NCBI GenBank assembly: GCA_026192395.1
Contig: WACF01000001.1
Coordinates: 552,977-616,976, forward strand
DNA length: 64,000 nt
Source of the DNA: Proteobacteria bacterium 005FR1
GTDB taxonomy: Bacteria; Pseudomonadota; Gammaproteobacteria; Pseudomonadales; Cellvibrionaceae
Reading direction: 5' to 3'
Part shown: in pieces, positions 1-8,409 of the stretch
Position numbering within the stretch: the first letter of the stretch is position 1
Layout of the letters: each line of letters begins with the position of its first letter
Notes under the pieces: model-generated
Databases searched by the model: none
The model's input: only the letters and a program-made list of their open reading frames with translations
Told to the model about the DNA's origin: nothing
Translations under genes and position numbers: made by a program

Positions 1-161
1 GGTCAGCATGCATCCTGCCTGGCAGGAAAGCGCTGTTCATTCCGCCCATTGGGCGCTGTCGGATATGGATGCCCGGGCTCGCGGCGCGGGACTTTGATCA
101 CGGGTCGGCGAACACCTGGCTTGATTGCTGTCACACACCTCGAAGTCCAACGGAGGTGTTC

Positions 162-710
162 ATGTTCAAGGATCAGCAAGCCGAAGCCAAACGCCATCTG
201 GTCATCAGAGAACCTCAACCAAGAGATGCGATGCGCCTCAACAGGCTCATTCTTCAGCTGTCTCCCCTGGCCAGCAACTCAGTCTATTGCAACCTGTTGC
301 AGTCCAGTCATTTTGCGGACACATCAGCGCTAGCTGAGCAAGGCGGCAAGTTGGTCGGCTTTGTGACCGCCTATCTGCATCCGCAGAAGCCCGATACTTT
401 GTTCGTCTGGCAAGTGGGCGTTAGCGAGATTTGCCGGGGGCAGGGGCTGCCGCGGACGATGATTCAGCACATCCTTGCACGACCGCGGTGCCGCGGTGTT
501 CGTACTCTTGAGGCTACGGTCAGCTCCGGCAACTCAGCTTCGAAGAAAATGTTCGAATCACTTGCCCGGGCGGAAGGCGCGGAATATGTGATCGAAGAGG
601 AATTCTATCCAGCCGACATTTTCGGCGAAAGCGAAACCTTTGCCGAAGACTTGGTTCGAATCGAGCCCCTCAGTACGCCGAAACGTGCACTCAGGCGGGA
701 CGATCAGTGA
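162..710 (+). CDS. ectA: L-2,4-diaminobutyrate N-acetyltransferase (EctA)
   Basis: Probable EctA, a cytoplasmic GNAT acetyltransferase that acetylates L-2,4-diaminobutyrate in ectoine synthesis. The 182-residue protein has the family core: an SPLASNSVYCNLL stretch, then HFADTSALAE, GKLVGFVTAYLHP and the acetyl-CoA-binding segment around GVSEICRGQGLP, where the usual R/Q-x-x-G-x-A reads RGQGL. The frame stays open upstream to 69, but I choose ATG 162 because CGGAGG lies just ahead of it and the homologous region starts soon after. ectA normally heads ectABC; here the 3' end overlaps the convergent amidase gene by 20 bp and no ectB or ectC follows. Function is supported by homology, but what pathway it serves here is unclear. 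Confidence 0.85.
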   Translation: MFKDQQAEAKRHLVIREPQPRDAMRLNRLILQLSPLASNSVYCNLLQSSHFADTSALAEQGGKLVGFVTAYLHPQKPDTLFVWQVGVSEICRGQGLPRTMIQHILARPRCRGVRTLEATVSSGNSASKKMFESLARAEGAEYVIEEEFYPADIFGESETFAEDLVRIEPLSTPKRALRRDDQ

Positions 711-2115
711 CTATGGGCGGCAACCTGTCCGTCAACGGCAGTACCTGCTGAAACATGTGTGCGGCGCGCAATACCAGATGATCCGAGTGACGGGCACCGA
801 TGAATTGCGCTCCTATCGGCAGGCCTTTGCGTGTAAAACCACAGGGCACACTGATCGCCGGTTGCCCCGTGAGATTCCAGGGCCAGGTAAAGCAGGCCCA
901 GCTGGTCCAGCGTGGGTGCGGCCAGCCCTCGGGCACCTCGCGTCCGGCCTCAAAAGGCGCTACCGAGACGGTGGGGCAGAGGATCAAATCAAAGTCCCGA
1001 TGGAAGAGGCTGGTCCGATGCATAAGCCGGACGCGTTCATCGTCGGCCAGCAGATAATCGGTTGCGAGATTTCGTTCATGTCGCTCCGCAACCTCTCTGT
1101 GCTGCGGGTCCATCTGCGCCCGTTGTTCTTCGCTCCAGTCGCGGATCATCAGTGCCGATGTGGTAAAAAACAAGGTCTCGTAGTGCTTGCGAAGGTCTCC
1201 TATGTCGGGATCGCTGCGAACGACGCGCGCGCCCAGCTCCGCAAATTTGTCGGCGACATGTTCAACCGCCGCGGCCACTTCCGGATCCACATCGACGTCC
1301 ATGCCCAGGGTGGGACTATAGGCGATGCGCATGTTGATCAGGCCGTCGTTCAAATTGTCGCGATGCCGCCACTGCCTTTTCTCCAGGCGCGGATCGGTGG
1401 GGTCGGACTCGGTCATCACATCGAGCAATAACGCTACGTCGCGTACCGTTCGGGCGATGGGTCCTGGCTGCGAAAGCTTGCCGTAATGACTCCCGGGGTG
1501 CATGGGGGCCCGGCCGTGGGTGGGCTTGAATCCCACCACGCCGCAGAAACTGGCGGGAATGCGGGTAGACCCTCCGGAATCGGCCGCAAGCGCCACCGGC
1601 ACGATCCCCGCCGCTACCGCAGCGGCGCTGCCGCCGCTGGACCCGCCCGGTGTCTTGTCCAGATCCCAGGGATTGCGGGTGATCCCGCTCAGCGGTGAAT
1701 CGGTGACCGCTTTCCAGCCGAATTCAGGCATATTGGTTTTTCCGACCGGCACGAAGCCATTGCGCCGGCAGGCGGCGACAGTCGGGGCGTCCAGATCATC
1801 CGGCTGATCTGAGGTAAGCTTTGAACCATTGCGGGTGGTCCAGGAAATCTGATCGAAGGCGTCCTTCACCGCGACGGGCACGCCATCAAGCAGTCCCATC
1901 TTCTGCTTGGTGCGATAGCGTTCATCGGCAGCGTGCGCCATTTCAAGGGTTTTGTCGCGGTCGACTTCACGAAAGGCGTTGATTTTGCAGTCCAGCTGCT
2001 CGATCCGCTCCAGGGCTGATTCGGCCAGTGCTGATGCAGTCGTTTCCGAGCGCTCCAGGCGCTCCAGGATTTCCGTGGCCGTCTGGCACTGGTAGGCTTC
2101 CTTTGGGTTTTGCAC
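691..2115 (-). CDS. Amidase signature (AS) family amidase
   Basis: Amidase of the Ser-cisSer-Lys class, 474 residues from the chosen start. The catalytic Lys is in [10 protein letters not shown] (about K84), the Gly/Ser-rich signature [14 protein letters not shown] is at about 157-170, and the nucleophile Ser is in [14 protein letters not shown] (about S183). These enzymes hydrolyse carboxamides; the substrate cannot be read from sequence. The frame is open to 2643, but the extra 176 codons are low-complexity shadow of the next gene. I place the start at GTG 2115, which has GGAGA about eight bases upstream. Some members of this family are GatA-like, but there is no gatB or gatC here, so a stand-alone amidase is more likely. 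Confidence 0.9.
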   Translation of the reverse strand: MQNPKEAYQCQTATEILERLERSETTASALAESALERIEQLDCKINAFREVDRDKTLEMAHAADERYRTKQKMGLLDGVPVAVKDAFDQISWTTRNGSKLTSDQPDDLDAPTVAACRRNGFVPVGKTNMPEFGWKAVTDSPLSGITRNPWDLDKTPGGSSGGSAAAVAAGIVPVALAADSGGSTRIPASFCGVVGFKPTHGRAPMHPGSHYGKLSQPGPIARTVRDVALLLDVMTESDPTDPRLEKRQWRHRDNLNDGLINMRIAYSPTLGMDVDVDPEVAAAVEHVADKFAELGARVVRSDPDIGDLRKHYETLFFTTSALMIRDWSEEQRAQMDPQHREVAERHERNLATDYLLADDERVRLMHRTSLFHRDFDLILCPTVSVAPFEAGREVPEGWPHPRWTSWACFTWPWNLTGQPAISVPCGFTRKGLPIGAQFIGARHSDHLVLRAAHMFQQVLPLTDRLPPIVTDRPA

Positions 2116-2158
2116 GAGGCGTCTCCACCGCAATGAGCTTGTGCTGTTCAGACGTTTT

Positions 2159-2254
2159 CGGCAGCTTGATCGTGCTTCGAGTTCCAGTGAATCGGGCGAG
2201 TGGCGAGTGAATCGGGAGTGAATCGGGATAGCGGCGGTCACGATCAAGCGGCTG
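2159..2254. repeat. Inverted repeat enclosing three 11-bp direct repeats
   Basis: GCTTGATCGTG at 2164-2174 is exactly complementary to CACGATCAAGC at 2239-2249, and pairing continues outward to 2159/2254 with one mismatch and one G-T pair. Between the arms AGTGAATCGGG occurs three times, at 2186-2196, 2206-2216 and 2217-2227, the last two in direct tandem. The element sits between the ACT-domain gene (ends 2324) and the amidase start (2115), both on the minus strand. It could be a regulatory or processing hairpin or a small mobile-type repeat; no target-site duplication was recognised. Confidence 0.6.
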
Positions 2255-2323
2255 TGAGGGGAGGAGGGCTGAGGTGAGCAGGTAAACATCACCTTAGCCT
2301 GCGATCGAGTCCGGGCGTTGGGC

Positions 2324-2845
2324 CTATTCCTCTTCCGCGAACTCGATGTCGATGCCGAGCTCATCGGCGATTTTGTCCAGATCCTCCTGCAAGCCGTCCA
2401 GATCCGCGTCTGCCGAAACGCTGACCGTACACGCGGCGGTAAACAACGGTTCACCACTCCAGGGCATGCTGTCGTAACTGGTTTCAAGACGTTCCACGTT
2501 GAAGCGGCGCGCGGCGAGTGCCCGGGAGATTTCTCGGACGATGCCCGGCCGGTCATTACCGATGAGCGATAGCTCGATCTCTTGCCGTTCGGCGGCGTCG
2601 CCATTATCCGTTCGCTCGATCTGCAGCTTGTAGCCTTGCTCACTCAGCTTCATCAGCGCTTCATGCAGCCCTGCAGAATGGCTGTCGGCTACGCTCACCC
2701 GGAGGATGCCGGCGAATTTGCCCGCAAAACGCGCCATTCGGCTGTCCTCCCAGTTCCCGCCATTGTCTGCAACGATGGAAGAAAGCTTTTCGACGATGCC
2801 GGGCTTGTCGTCGCTGATCAGGGACACTACCAGATGTTGTTGCAT
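2324..2845 (-). CDS. Two-ACT-domain protein, GcvR-like
   Basis: A 173-residue protein of two ACT domains: about residues 4-75 (SLISDDKPGIVEKLSSIVADNGGNW) and about 92-165 (LIGNDRPGIVREISRALAARRFNVERLET). Both carry the D/N-x-PGIV turn typical of ACT domains that bind small ligands. The tandem arrangement without a catalytic or HTH domain matches the glycine cleavage system repressor GcvR, which acts by binding the activator GcvA. No gcvA or gcvTHP is in the window, so the regulatory role is inferred from family only. ATG 2845 has AGAGAG upstream. The tail is acidic. It lies between trkH and the amidase and runs in the same direction. Confidence 0.75.
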   Translation of the reverse strand: MQQHLVVSLISDDKPGIVEKLSSIVADNGGNWEDSRMARFAGKFAGILRVSVADSHSAGLHEALMKLSEQGYKLQIERTDNGDAAERQEIELSLIGNDRPGIVREISRALAARRFNVERLETSYDSMPWSGEPLFTAACTVSVSADADLDGLQEDLDKIADELGIDIEFAEEE

Positions 2846-2929
2846 ATTTATTCTCTCTTGTGGCGATCGGGTTTCTGCACTGGCAATGATACAGCTGCAA
2901 CGGTGCTTTCTGCGAATCAGCGCCGCTCG

Positions 2930-4423
2930 TCAGAAGTATCTGAAGGTTCGTGAGAAGACCACGAGAATGGGGAATATTTCCAGTCTTCCAAATAACATTG
3001 CGGCGCACATCAACCACTTCGCGGCCGGCGTCAACTCTCCGAAGGTTGCGGCGGTAGCGCCGTAGCCGATGCCCATATTGTTGATGCAGGCGGCAACTGT
3101 CCCAAACGCGGTGATGAAATCATAATCGAGTGCCAGGAGACCCAAGACCAGCAGGCAGGTGAGGGCGATCCAAACAAAGAAAAGGCTGGAGACCGACCGC
3201 ATGACGCGTTCGGACACGGGGCTCAGTCCCACCTTGGTGGAATAGGTGGCATTAGGGTGAATGAGCTGTTTGATTTCACGACTCGTTTGTCGGTACATCA
3301 ACAGAAATCGCATCGCCTTGATGCCTCCACAGGTGGACCCGACGCAGCCCCCAAAGAAACTCGCACCCAGAAGTAGCAGGACGACTTGGGAGGGCCAGTT
3401 CGGATAGCCGCCAGCCGCTAGACCGTTATCGGTCATCACCGACGCCGCCAAAAAGATTCCGTGGACCACCGATCCGAGTGGATCGAAGAAGCCTGTGCGC
3501 CATAGCTCGAAGCAGGTTGCCAGGATGAGGAGGCCGAGCACCAAGATGAAAAACTGAAACTCTTTGTTCCCCACGATCGGCATCAGACTGCGGCGGTACA
3601 AGGCGGCGAAATACAAGGGAAAACTGACTGCCGCCGAGGTAGTGAAGAGGGCGCCGATCAGTTCGATAGTATAGCTGTTGTAGTAGCCGAGGCTGTCGCT
3701 GTGGGAAGAGAAGCCGCCCAACGATACCGTGGAGAGACTGTGGCATAGCGCGTCGAACCAACTCATGCCCGCGATCAGATAGGCCAGTCCGCAAACAAGC
3801 GCGAGACCGGAGTATATTAGCCAGAGATGTTTCGCAGTATCAGCGATACGGGGCCTCAGTTTTTCCTCTTTCAGTGGACCAGGCGCTTCGGACTGATAAA
3901 GTTTCGCCCCACCCACGCCCAGAACCGGCAAGATTGCAACAGCGAGTACGATGATGCCCAGACCGCCAAAGAAGTTGAGCTGGGCTCGGTAGTAGAGGAT
4001 GGAGCGAGGAAGGGCGTCGATATCCTTGAAAACTGATCCACCTGTTGTGGTGATACCCGAGACACTTTCGAAAACGGCGTCCGTAAAGGAGATGTTCAGA
4101 CGTTGATCCAGAATTAGCGGCAACGCGCTGAATGCCGAGAAGAAGAGCCAAAACAGAATGGCAACCAGAAAACCGTCACGGGTGCGCAGCTGTTTCTTGC
4201 TGTTCCGGCTCAGCACGGCGCCCAAGGTGCCCAGGGTCGCGGCGATCAGGAAGGCACCCAGGAAAGCGTAGATATCCTGCTCGCCATAGACCAATCCAAT
4301 CAGGACCGGGAATAGCATAGTGACGCTGTAGATCGACACCAGGAAGCTGCACAGGTGAACAACTGTGCGAAGGTTCTCGTATGACCGCCTGCGGCGTCTC
4401 ACCTCGAATCCCGTTCCATTCAA
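2930..4423 (-). CDS. trkH: TrkH-family potassium uptake membrane subunit
   Basis: Inner-membrane K+ translocating subunit, 497 residues, the usual TrkH/TrkG length. The four selectivity-filter P-loops are visible as GITTTGGS, VSLGGFSS, VMTDNGLAAGG and GSTCGGIKAMR, separated by paired membrane helices. In this family K+ uptake is gated by the NAD-binding partner TrkA, which is not in this window. The frame begins with TTG 4423 (AGAGG close upstream); an in-frame GTG at 4402 is an alternative, and the choice is uncertain because the spacing of the TTG is short. K+ import fits an osmoadapted cell, and an ectoine acetyltransferase gene lies 2.2 kb away, but the two are not in one operon. Confidence 0.92.
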   Translation of the reverse strand: MNGTGFEVRRRRRSYENLRTVVHLCSFLVSIYSVTMLFPVLIGLVYGEQDIYAFLGAFLIAATLGTLGAVLSRNSKKQLRTRDGFLVAILFWLFFSAFSALPLILDQRLNISFTDAVFESVSGITTTGGSVFKDIDALPRSILYYRAQLNFFGGLGIIVLAVAILPVLGVGGAKLYQSEAPGPLKEEKLRPRIADTAKHLWLIYSGLALVCGLAYLIAGMSWFDALCHSLSTVSLGGFSSHSDSLGYYNSYTIELIGALFTTSAAVSFPLYFAALYRRSLMPIVGNKEFQFFILVLGLLILATCFELWRTGFFDPLGSVVHGIFLAASVMTDNGLAAGGYPNWPSQVVLLLLGASFFGGCVGSTCGGIKAMRFLLMYRQTSREIKQLIHPNATYSTKVGLSPVSERVMRSVSSLFFVWIALTCLLVLGLLALDYDFITAFGTVAACINNMGIGYGATAATFGELTPAAKWLMCAAMLFGRLEIFPILVVFSRTFRYF

Positions 4424-4472
4424 TATCCTCTGCTACTTGAGCAGCACAACGCAGCGAGACCTGTTCCGAGAT

Positions 4473-4697
4473 TCAATCCGTCAGCAAGTCCAGCAGTAAA
4501 CGCCCCAGCGAACCAATCAACATTAGAAACGCGCCGGCAATAAACAGCCAGACGCCCACCTCCTTGTACTCCTTGAACGCGGGCAGGAATAGCACGCTAC
4601 CCAGCAGAAAGGTTACGTTACCCAGCAAGCCCAGTGACAGGTGAACCCATCCGTAGTCCTGTACAAGGGTTCTGATTGCTTTGCGAAGAGTTGCCAC
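4473..4697 (-). CDS. Small YrhK-domain membrane protein
   Basis: About 74 residues with two predicted membrane helices (HLSLGLLGNVTFLLGSVLF and VGVWLFIAGAFLMLIGSLG) separated by the short charged link PAFKEYKEV, the layout of YrhK-like domains. The frame is open to a GTG at 4736, but GTG 4697 is preceded by GGAGGA and is my preferred start. Function of the family is unknown. It lies just upstream of trkH in the same direction with about 50 bp between them, so co-transcription with the K+ transporter is possible. Confidence 0.65.
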   Translation of the reverse strand: MATLRKAIRTLVQDYGWVHLSLGLLGNVTFLLGSVLFLPAFKEYKEVGVWLFIAGAFLMLIGSLGRLLLDLLTD

Positions 4698-4820
4698 GAT
4701 GGTTTCGGTCCTCCCTGTTAACCCTCTGTCACGCACTCAGAGTCCATGCAGCGCCGTTTTGCTCCAGCTGCGTCTTGTCTCGTGGATGCCGGAGATTCGC
4801 TCCGGGTCTGGCGAGTGCCG

Positions 4821-5588
4821 TCACAAGACAAGAACGAGCATGAGTGCGTAGCCCGCACCTCCCAGCGCAAAGGGCCAGAACCGGCTCTGGCGTTCTTCCG
4901 GTAGCTCTTCCTTCAGTACATTCAAGACGATGCCGCCGGCGAGGAAGGCAAAGGCAAAGCCCACGATCACCTCGGGTATGGACGTGAATACCCCAAGCAA
5001 CCAGCCAACCAGCACCGCCAGCGCAATTACCCAGCGCCCAGCCCGATCGTATTGCTGCTTCTGATCCTGTCGAAGTCCAAAGTCGTTAGTCACAAAGTGC
5101 AGTGACATGGCCACGGCGAAGGTCAGCAAGGACCAGAGGCCGGGTTCTTCTCTATGAAGGAGAAGATAGCCAATCAGTACGTTATAGATGGCAAACGAGA
5201 CGATATGCAGCCACAGTACGTCTGCTTCCACCCGGTTCTCCGGACTTGCCCGGCGGGAAACCTTGGCAGCTCGTTCCAGGCCGTAGAAGACCGCCAGGCC
5301 CGCCAGTGCAAGCAGGTACACCCACATCTCGGCTGCTGTGTCATCGACCTCGAGGGCTTCGGCGAAGGTGGCCTGGTGGCCGCTCAGCTCCGGGAGGATA
5401 TGCATAAAGACGTAGGCTACCGCAACGCCCCCAGAAAAGGAGAGCCACCGGCTGCGAGGAACTACGTCGAGAAAGGTCAGTTTTCCAATAAACAGGTGGA
5501 TCAGCGCGAAAACGACAGCGCAACCCAGGGTGGCGACAAGCATCAGCGGCCTCTGATCAGTTAGGGTGTAACGGATGGGCACGTTCAA
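4821..5588 (-). CDS. Multi-pass membrane protein, ZIP-like
   Basis: 255-residue integral membrane protein with about eight hydrophobic helices. The last third (GIVLNVLKEELPEE after a hydrophobic helix) resembles the end of ZIP-family metal transporters, and residues such as H63 in VFMHILPELSGH and H165 in SLHFVTNDFG could be metal ligands. Similarity is only partial, so transport of a divalent metal is a guess. The start is uncertain: TTG 5588 opens the frame and GTG 5582 follows two codons later; neither has a strong ribosome-binding site. It is co-directional with the YrhK-domain gene and trkH and divergent from the HAD gene. Confidence 0.6.
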   Translation of the reverse strand: MNVPIRYTLTDQRPLMLVATLGCAVVFALIHLFIGKLTFLDVVPRSRWLSFSGGVAVAYVFMHILPELSGHQATFAEALEVDDTAAEMWVYLLALAGLAVFYGLERAAKVSRRASPENRVEADVLWLHIVSFAIYNVLIGYLLLHREEPGLWSLLTFAVAMSLHFVTNDFGLRQDQKQQYDRAGRWVIALAVLVGWLLGVFTSIPEVIVGFAFAFLAGGIVLNVLKEELPEERQSRFWPFALGGAGYALMLVLVL

Positions 5589-5744
5589 AGAACGCGCCAG
5601 CTTGGCCTTATTCTCCGGTCAGACCGTGGTTCGGGACCGAGACAGCCACGTAGGGCGAATCGGCGGCGCCGAGTCGTTCAGAACGTCAGCGGTACGTTGG
5701 CTGCATGTTGGTAGGGCGTTCAATTCATCTGAGAAGGTGGTGAT

Positions 5745-6416
5745 ATGAGCCTCAACCTCGTATTCGACGTCAACGAAACACTGCTGGATACTGCGGCACT
5801 CGACCCGCTGTTTGAGCATCTTTTCGGACAATCCGACGCTCGGAAGGAATGGTTTCTGACCATGGAGGAATGTTGGCTGACCGACACCATTGTGGATCGA
5901 TTTCAGCCGTTCAGCGAGCAAGCCGGCGCGGCATTGAAAATGGTCGGTCAGCGACGCGGAATCGAGGTGCAGGACAAGGACTGCAATGAACTGACCGGTG
6001 AAATGATTCGACTTCCCCCTCATCAGGACGTGCATGAAACGCTGGAGCTGCTCAAGTCCGATGGTGCACGCCTGACAGCCCTGACTAACGGCAGCTTCAA
6101 GTCAGTGCAGCAGCAATTGCAATCGGCATCGCTGAGCGGCTACTTCGATGAAGTAATCGCGGCCGACCAGATTCAGCGCTACAAACCGGCAGCCAAACCC
6201 TATCTCACCGCAGCCGAACACGCGGGGGTTCCTACAGGCCAGCTGTGGATGATCGCCGCGCACGCGTGGGACATCACTGGCGCGGCCAGCGCGGGCTGTC
6301 GAACCGCGTTCGTAAAGCGGCCGGGTAAGGTGCCCAATCCGATCGGCCCAACCCCGGACCTCATCGGATCTGACTTGCGGGAAATCAGAGAGAAGCTTCT
6401 CGCCCAGGCTCGATAG
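5745..6416 (+). CDS. Haloacid dehalogenase type II-like HAD hydrolase
   Basis: HAD-superfamily protein of 223 residues, the length of L-2-haloacid dehalogenases. It has the nucleophile Asp in LVFDVNETLLD (D8, with T12), the motif II segment LTNGS, the Lys motif RYKPAAKPY and the WDITGA block at the C-terminal side. Compared with characterised L-2-haloacid dehalogenases as I remember them (VSSNAWDATGA), the block here reads IAAHAWDITGA, so the Ser and Asn near the catalytic Asp are Ala and His, and the halide-binding Arg after the cap helix Trp is not obvious. Dehalogenase activity is therefore uncertain. ATG 5745 follows AAGGTGGTGAT. It converges on the DehI-like gene. Confidence 0.85.
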   Translation: MSLNLVFDVNETLLDTAALDPLFEHLFGQSDARKEWFLTMEECWLTDTIVDRFQPFSEQAGAALKMVGQRRGIEVQDKDCNELTGEMIRLPPHQDVHETLELLKSDGARLTALTNGSFKSVQQQLQSASLSGYFDEVIAADQIQRYKPAAKPYLTAAEHAGVPTGQLWMIAAHAWDITGAASAGCRTAFVKRPGKVPNPIGPTPDLIGSDLREIREKLLAQAR

Positions 6417-6420
6417 GGGT

Positions 6421-6441
6421 ACAACAGACCGGTTCTGTTGT
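6421..6441. terminator. Stem-loop between convergent dehalogenase-family genes
   Basis: ACAACAGA (6421-6428) and TCTGTTGT (6434-6441) form a perfect 8-bp stem with a 5-base loop, four bases after the stop of the HAD gene and before the convergent DehI-like gene. There is no T-run on either side, so it may be a weak or Rho-assisted terminator rather than a classical intrinsic one. Confidence 0.4.
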
Positions 6442-6570
6442 GCCAGCCTGTAGACGGTCGGCCAATACAATGGTGGGTGGCGACGCGTCTGCTTTATTTC
6501 TCGGCGATAGCGGCGCTCGCTGTAACTTGCCAAAGGCGCGAAAACGTAAGCACGGCAAAACGCCGGGTTT

Positions 6571-7452
6571 TCAGGCGCTAAAGCGCGAGTGGCGCGCTGC
6601 CTCCGGGCCATCCGCCAGCGCTTTGGCTACAGCTACATCCAGCATCATTTCGGGAATGAACTTGCAGAGAAACGCTGAGAGAACATCGCTGATCTCCGGC
6701 GGAATTGTTGTCGCAGACAGATCAGGCAGGGGAAAAGCGCCCACCTCCTCCTGGGCGCGGCGCACGAGAAAATCTCTGCGGTCTTCGTACTCCGGTGATC
6801 CGACGAGATCGACGAGCTGTTGCCAGAGATCGCGCAGGTAGTCCGGCCAGTTGGCCAGCCCGCGGTAGTAAGAGGAAGTAACCGAATGGCCGTGTGCCCG
6901 CCTGATGGATTCGAGCAAGCTGGCCACGTGCTCCTCTGTATTTCCCGGCGAGACCATTTGAACTTTTCCGGTGCCCTCCGCAATGCCGAGTGGAATCAGT
7001 TGGTCGGTGCCTTCCCGTATATCCCTGGAGGGGTGGTTTCGCTCATTGATTCCTCCACCTGCGGTGTCGAGAAGGGCGACGACAAGTAGTAGTTTGGGAA
7101 GTACATAGTGGATGGTGTCGTTGAAAGAGCGCAGTTGCTCCACATTGTGTGGCGGTAGCTCAAGTGTGTTTGCCCCGATGTCGAGTAGTGCCTCACCGCG
7201 AAGCCGGTCGGCGGCCCGCTCGAAATCACGCCGTTGCGCCACAGTATGAACTTGCTTCCAGGCGGCCTCGAGATAATCCGGATAATTCGCGAGAGTGCGA
7301 AAGATCAGATTCACAACCGGGACACGCAAGGTTCGCTGAATGTCCTGGTAGATAGGCTTGACCCGCTCACTGGCATCTTGCGGCATGATGTCGGGAAGAC
7401 TTGCTACCCGTTCCATTCCTCGCGAGATTCGCGTTATCAGTTCATCGTCCAT
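6571..7452 (-). CDS. DehI-family (group I haloacid dehalogenase-like) protein
   Basis: 293 residues, matching the DehI fold family, in which two similar halves form an internal pseudo-dimer. Family landmarks are IYQDIQRTLRVPVVNLIFRT, the AADRLRGEALLDIG block and, in the second half, a YYRGLANWPDYL block. Characterised DehI hydrolyses both enantiomers of 2-haloacids using an Asp just before the second ALANWP block. At that place this protein reads SSYYRGLANWP, with no Asp, so catalysis by the known mechanism is doubtful. ATG 7452 follows GGAGAAGCAC. It faces the HAD type II gene; the pairing of two unrelated dehalogenase folds suggests a shared substrate context. Confidence 0.75.
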   Translation of the reverse strand: MDDELITRISRGMERVASLPDIMPQDASERVKPIYQDIQRTLRVPVVNLIFRTLANYPDYLEAAWKQVHTVAQRRDFERAADRLRGEALLDIGANTLELPPHNVEQLRSFNDTIHYVLPKLLLVVALLDTAGGGINERNHPSRDIREGTDQLIPLGIAEGTGKVQMVSPGNTEEHVASLLESIRRAHGHSVTSSYYRGLANWPDYLRDLWQQLVDLVGSPEYEDRRDFLVRRAQEEVGAFPLPDLSATTIPPEISDVLSAFLCKFIPEMMLDVAVAKALADGPEAARHSRFSA

Positions 7453-7789
7453 GTGCTTCTCCGGTTTCGCGGATAATGAGTCCCTGTCCCGACAGATTCT
7501 GTCCCGCCACAGTGGCCAGCCGTTTCATATGCAAATATCGCCAGCATTTCCGCTCGAACACGAGCAAAAAGAGGAGGGGGGCAGCTTTGCATTGGCGGGT
7601 TTGATGGAGAGTTGTCATGACGAGCATGCCCAATGTTTTCAGCCGACTCACCGGGACCCACCCCGCGGGCCGGGGCCACGCTCAGCTTCTAACCAAGCCC
7701 AAGCGCAAACGGCAAGCGATCGAGCTCAGCGCTTTCCGAACGAGTCCGCCAGCGACAGCTCCGGCTCCGATTTCAACTTGAACTCGCGA
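7453..7789. other. Intergenic stretch upstream of the DehI-like gene
   Basis: About 340 bp between the start of the DehI-like gene and the end of the DUF4242 gene. Short frames cross it but none has recognisable protein features or a convincing ribosome-binding site. It should hold the promoter of the DehI-like gene on the minus strand; I could not single out a -10/-35 pair. Confidence 0.4.
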
Positions 7790-8059
7790 CTAACCAACTG
7801 TAGGGTCAATCGTCCGCTTTACCTCGTGGATATGGCTGATCGGAATCCCACTGAGTTGCGCATGCTCGCGGATCGATTCAGGCTCATCCGCCAGGTATAC
7901 ACAAAAGGTCTTATCATCTGTAACAAAAGACTCGACCCACTGCACCTTGCCATCGAGTTTACGCAATGCCTGGTTGGACGTATTGGCCACCTTCTGGAGC
8001 TCACCTCCTTGCATCTGTCCCACCTTCGGAATATCTCTTTCAATTATGAAGCGTTTCAT
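7790..8059 (-). CDS. DUF4242 small protein (SCO4226-like)
   Basis: An 89-residue protein with the DUF4242 pattern: it opens with MKRFIIERDIPKVG, then a helical stretch ANTSNQALRKL, the V-x-W-x-x-S segment KVQWVESFVTDDKTFCVY and a closing SGIPISHIHEVKRTIDP. The family is a ferredoxin-like fold, with one member reported to bind nickel; its physiological role is not settled. The frame extends upstream to 8086, but ATG 8059 is preceded by GAGGTGA and starts at the conserved N-terminus. Downstream on the same strand lies the DehI-like gene after 340 bp; upstream is the divergent Old Yellow Enzyme gene. Confidence 0.8.
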   Translation of the reverse strand: MKRFIIERDIPKVGQMQGGELQKVANTSNQALRKLDGKVQWVESFVTDDKTFCVYLADEPESIREHAQLSGIPISHIHEVKRTIDPTVG

Positions 8060-8409
8060 AATGGTCACCTCGAAGTTGATTACCAAATCCGAATTTTAGC
8101 CAGGGCGCGTGGAGTCCAGCCAATCGCGTCGAACCATAAAAAAGTCGATGTCTTAGACAGATTAGAACCAAGCACTTCGCGCGGCTCTGGCCCTTCAATA
8201 ATGTGTCACCAAGACCCGTGCGAGTCAGCGGATCGAATCAGCCGCTGCAGCAAGAGCAAGAGTAGATTCGAGGGGCGACCCGCCGGGTCTGCATCCGTTT
8301 CTCGACCGCGGCACCGCGCCCCTGCAGCATGTCCTTTGCATAGGAATTACCGAATCAAGACTGGATACAGGGCCAGGCTGGTCCGGTGTTTCCCAAAGGA
8401 GAGTGCATC
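8060..8409. other. Divergent intergenic region, DUF4242 / Old Yellow Enzyme
   Basis: About 350 bp separate the two divergent starts. No gene is supported in it. It must contain the promoters for both flanking genes; no clear palindrome or consensus promoter was found by eye. Confidence 0.4.

Noticed and set aside
2116-2643. Open 5' extension of the amidase frame
   Set aside because: The 176 codons are Arg/Ser/Pro-rich with no family features and overlap the ACT-domain gene in another frame; a GTG with GGAGA upstream at 2115 is better.
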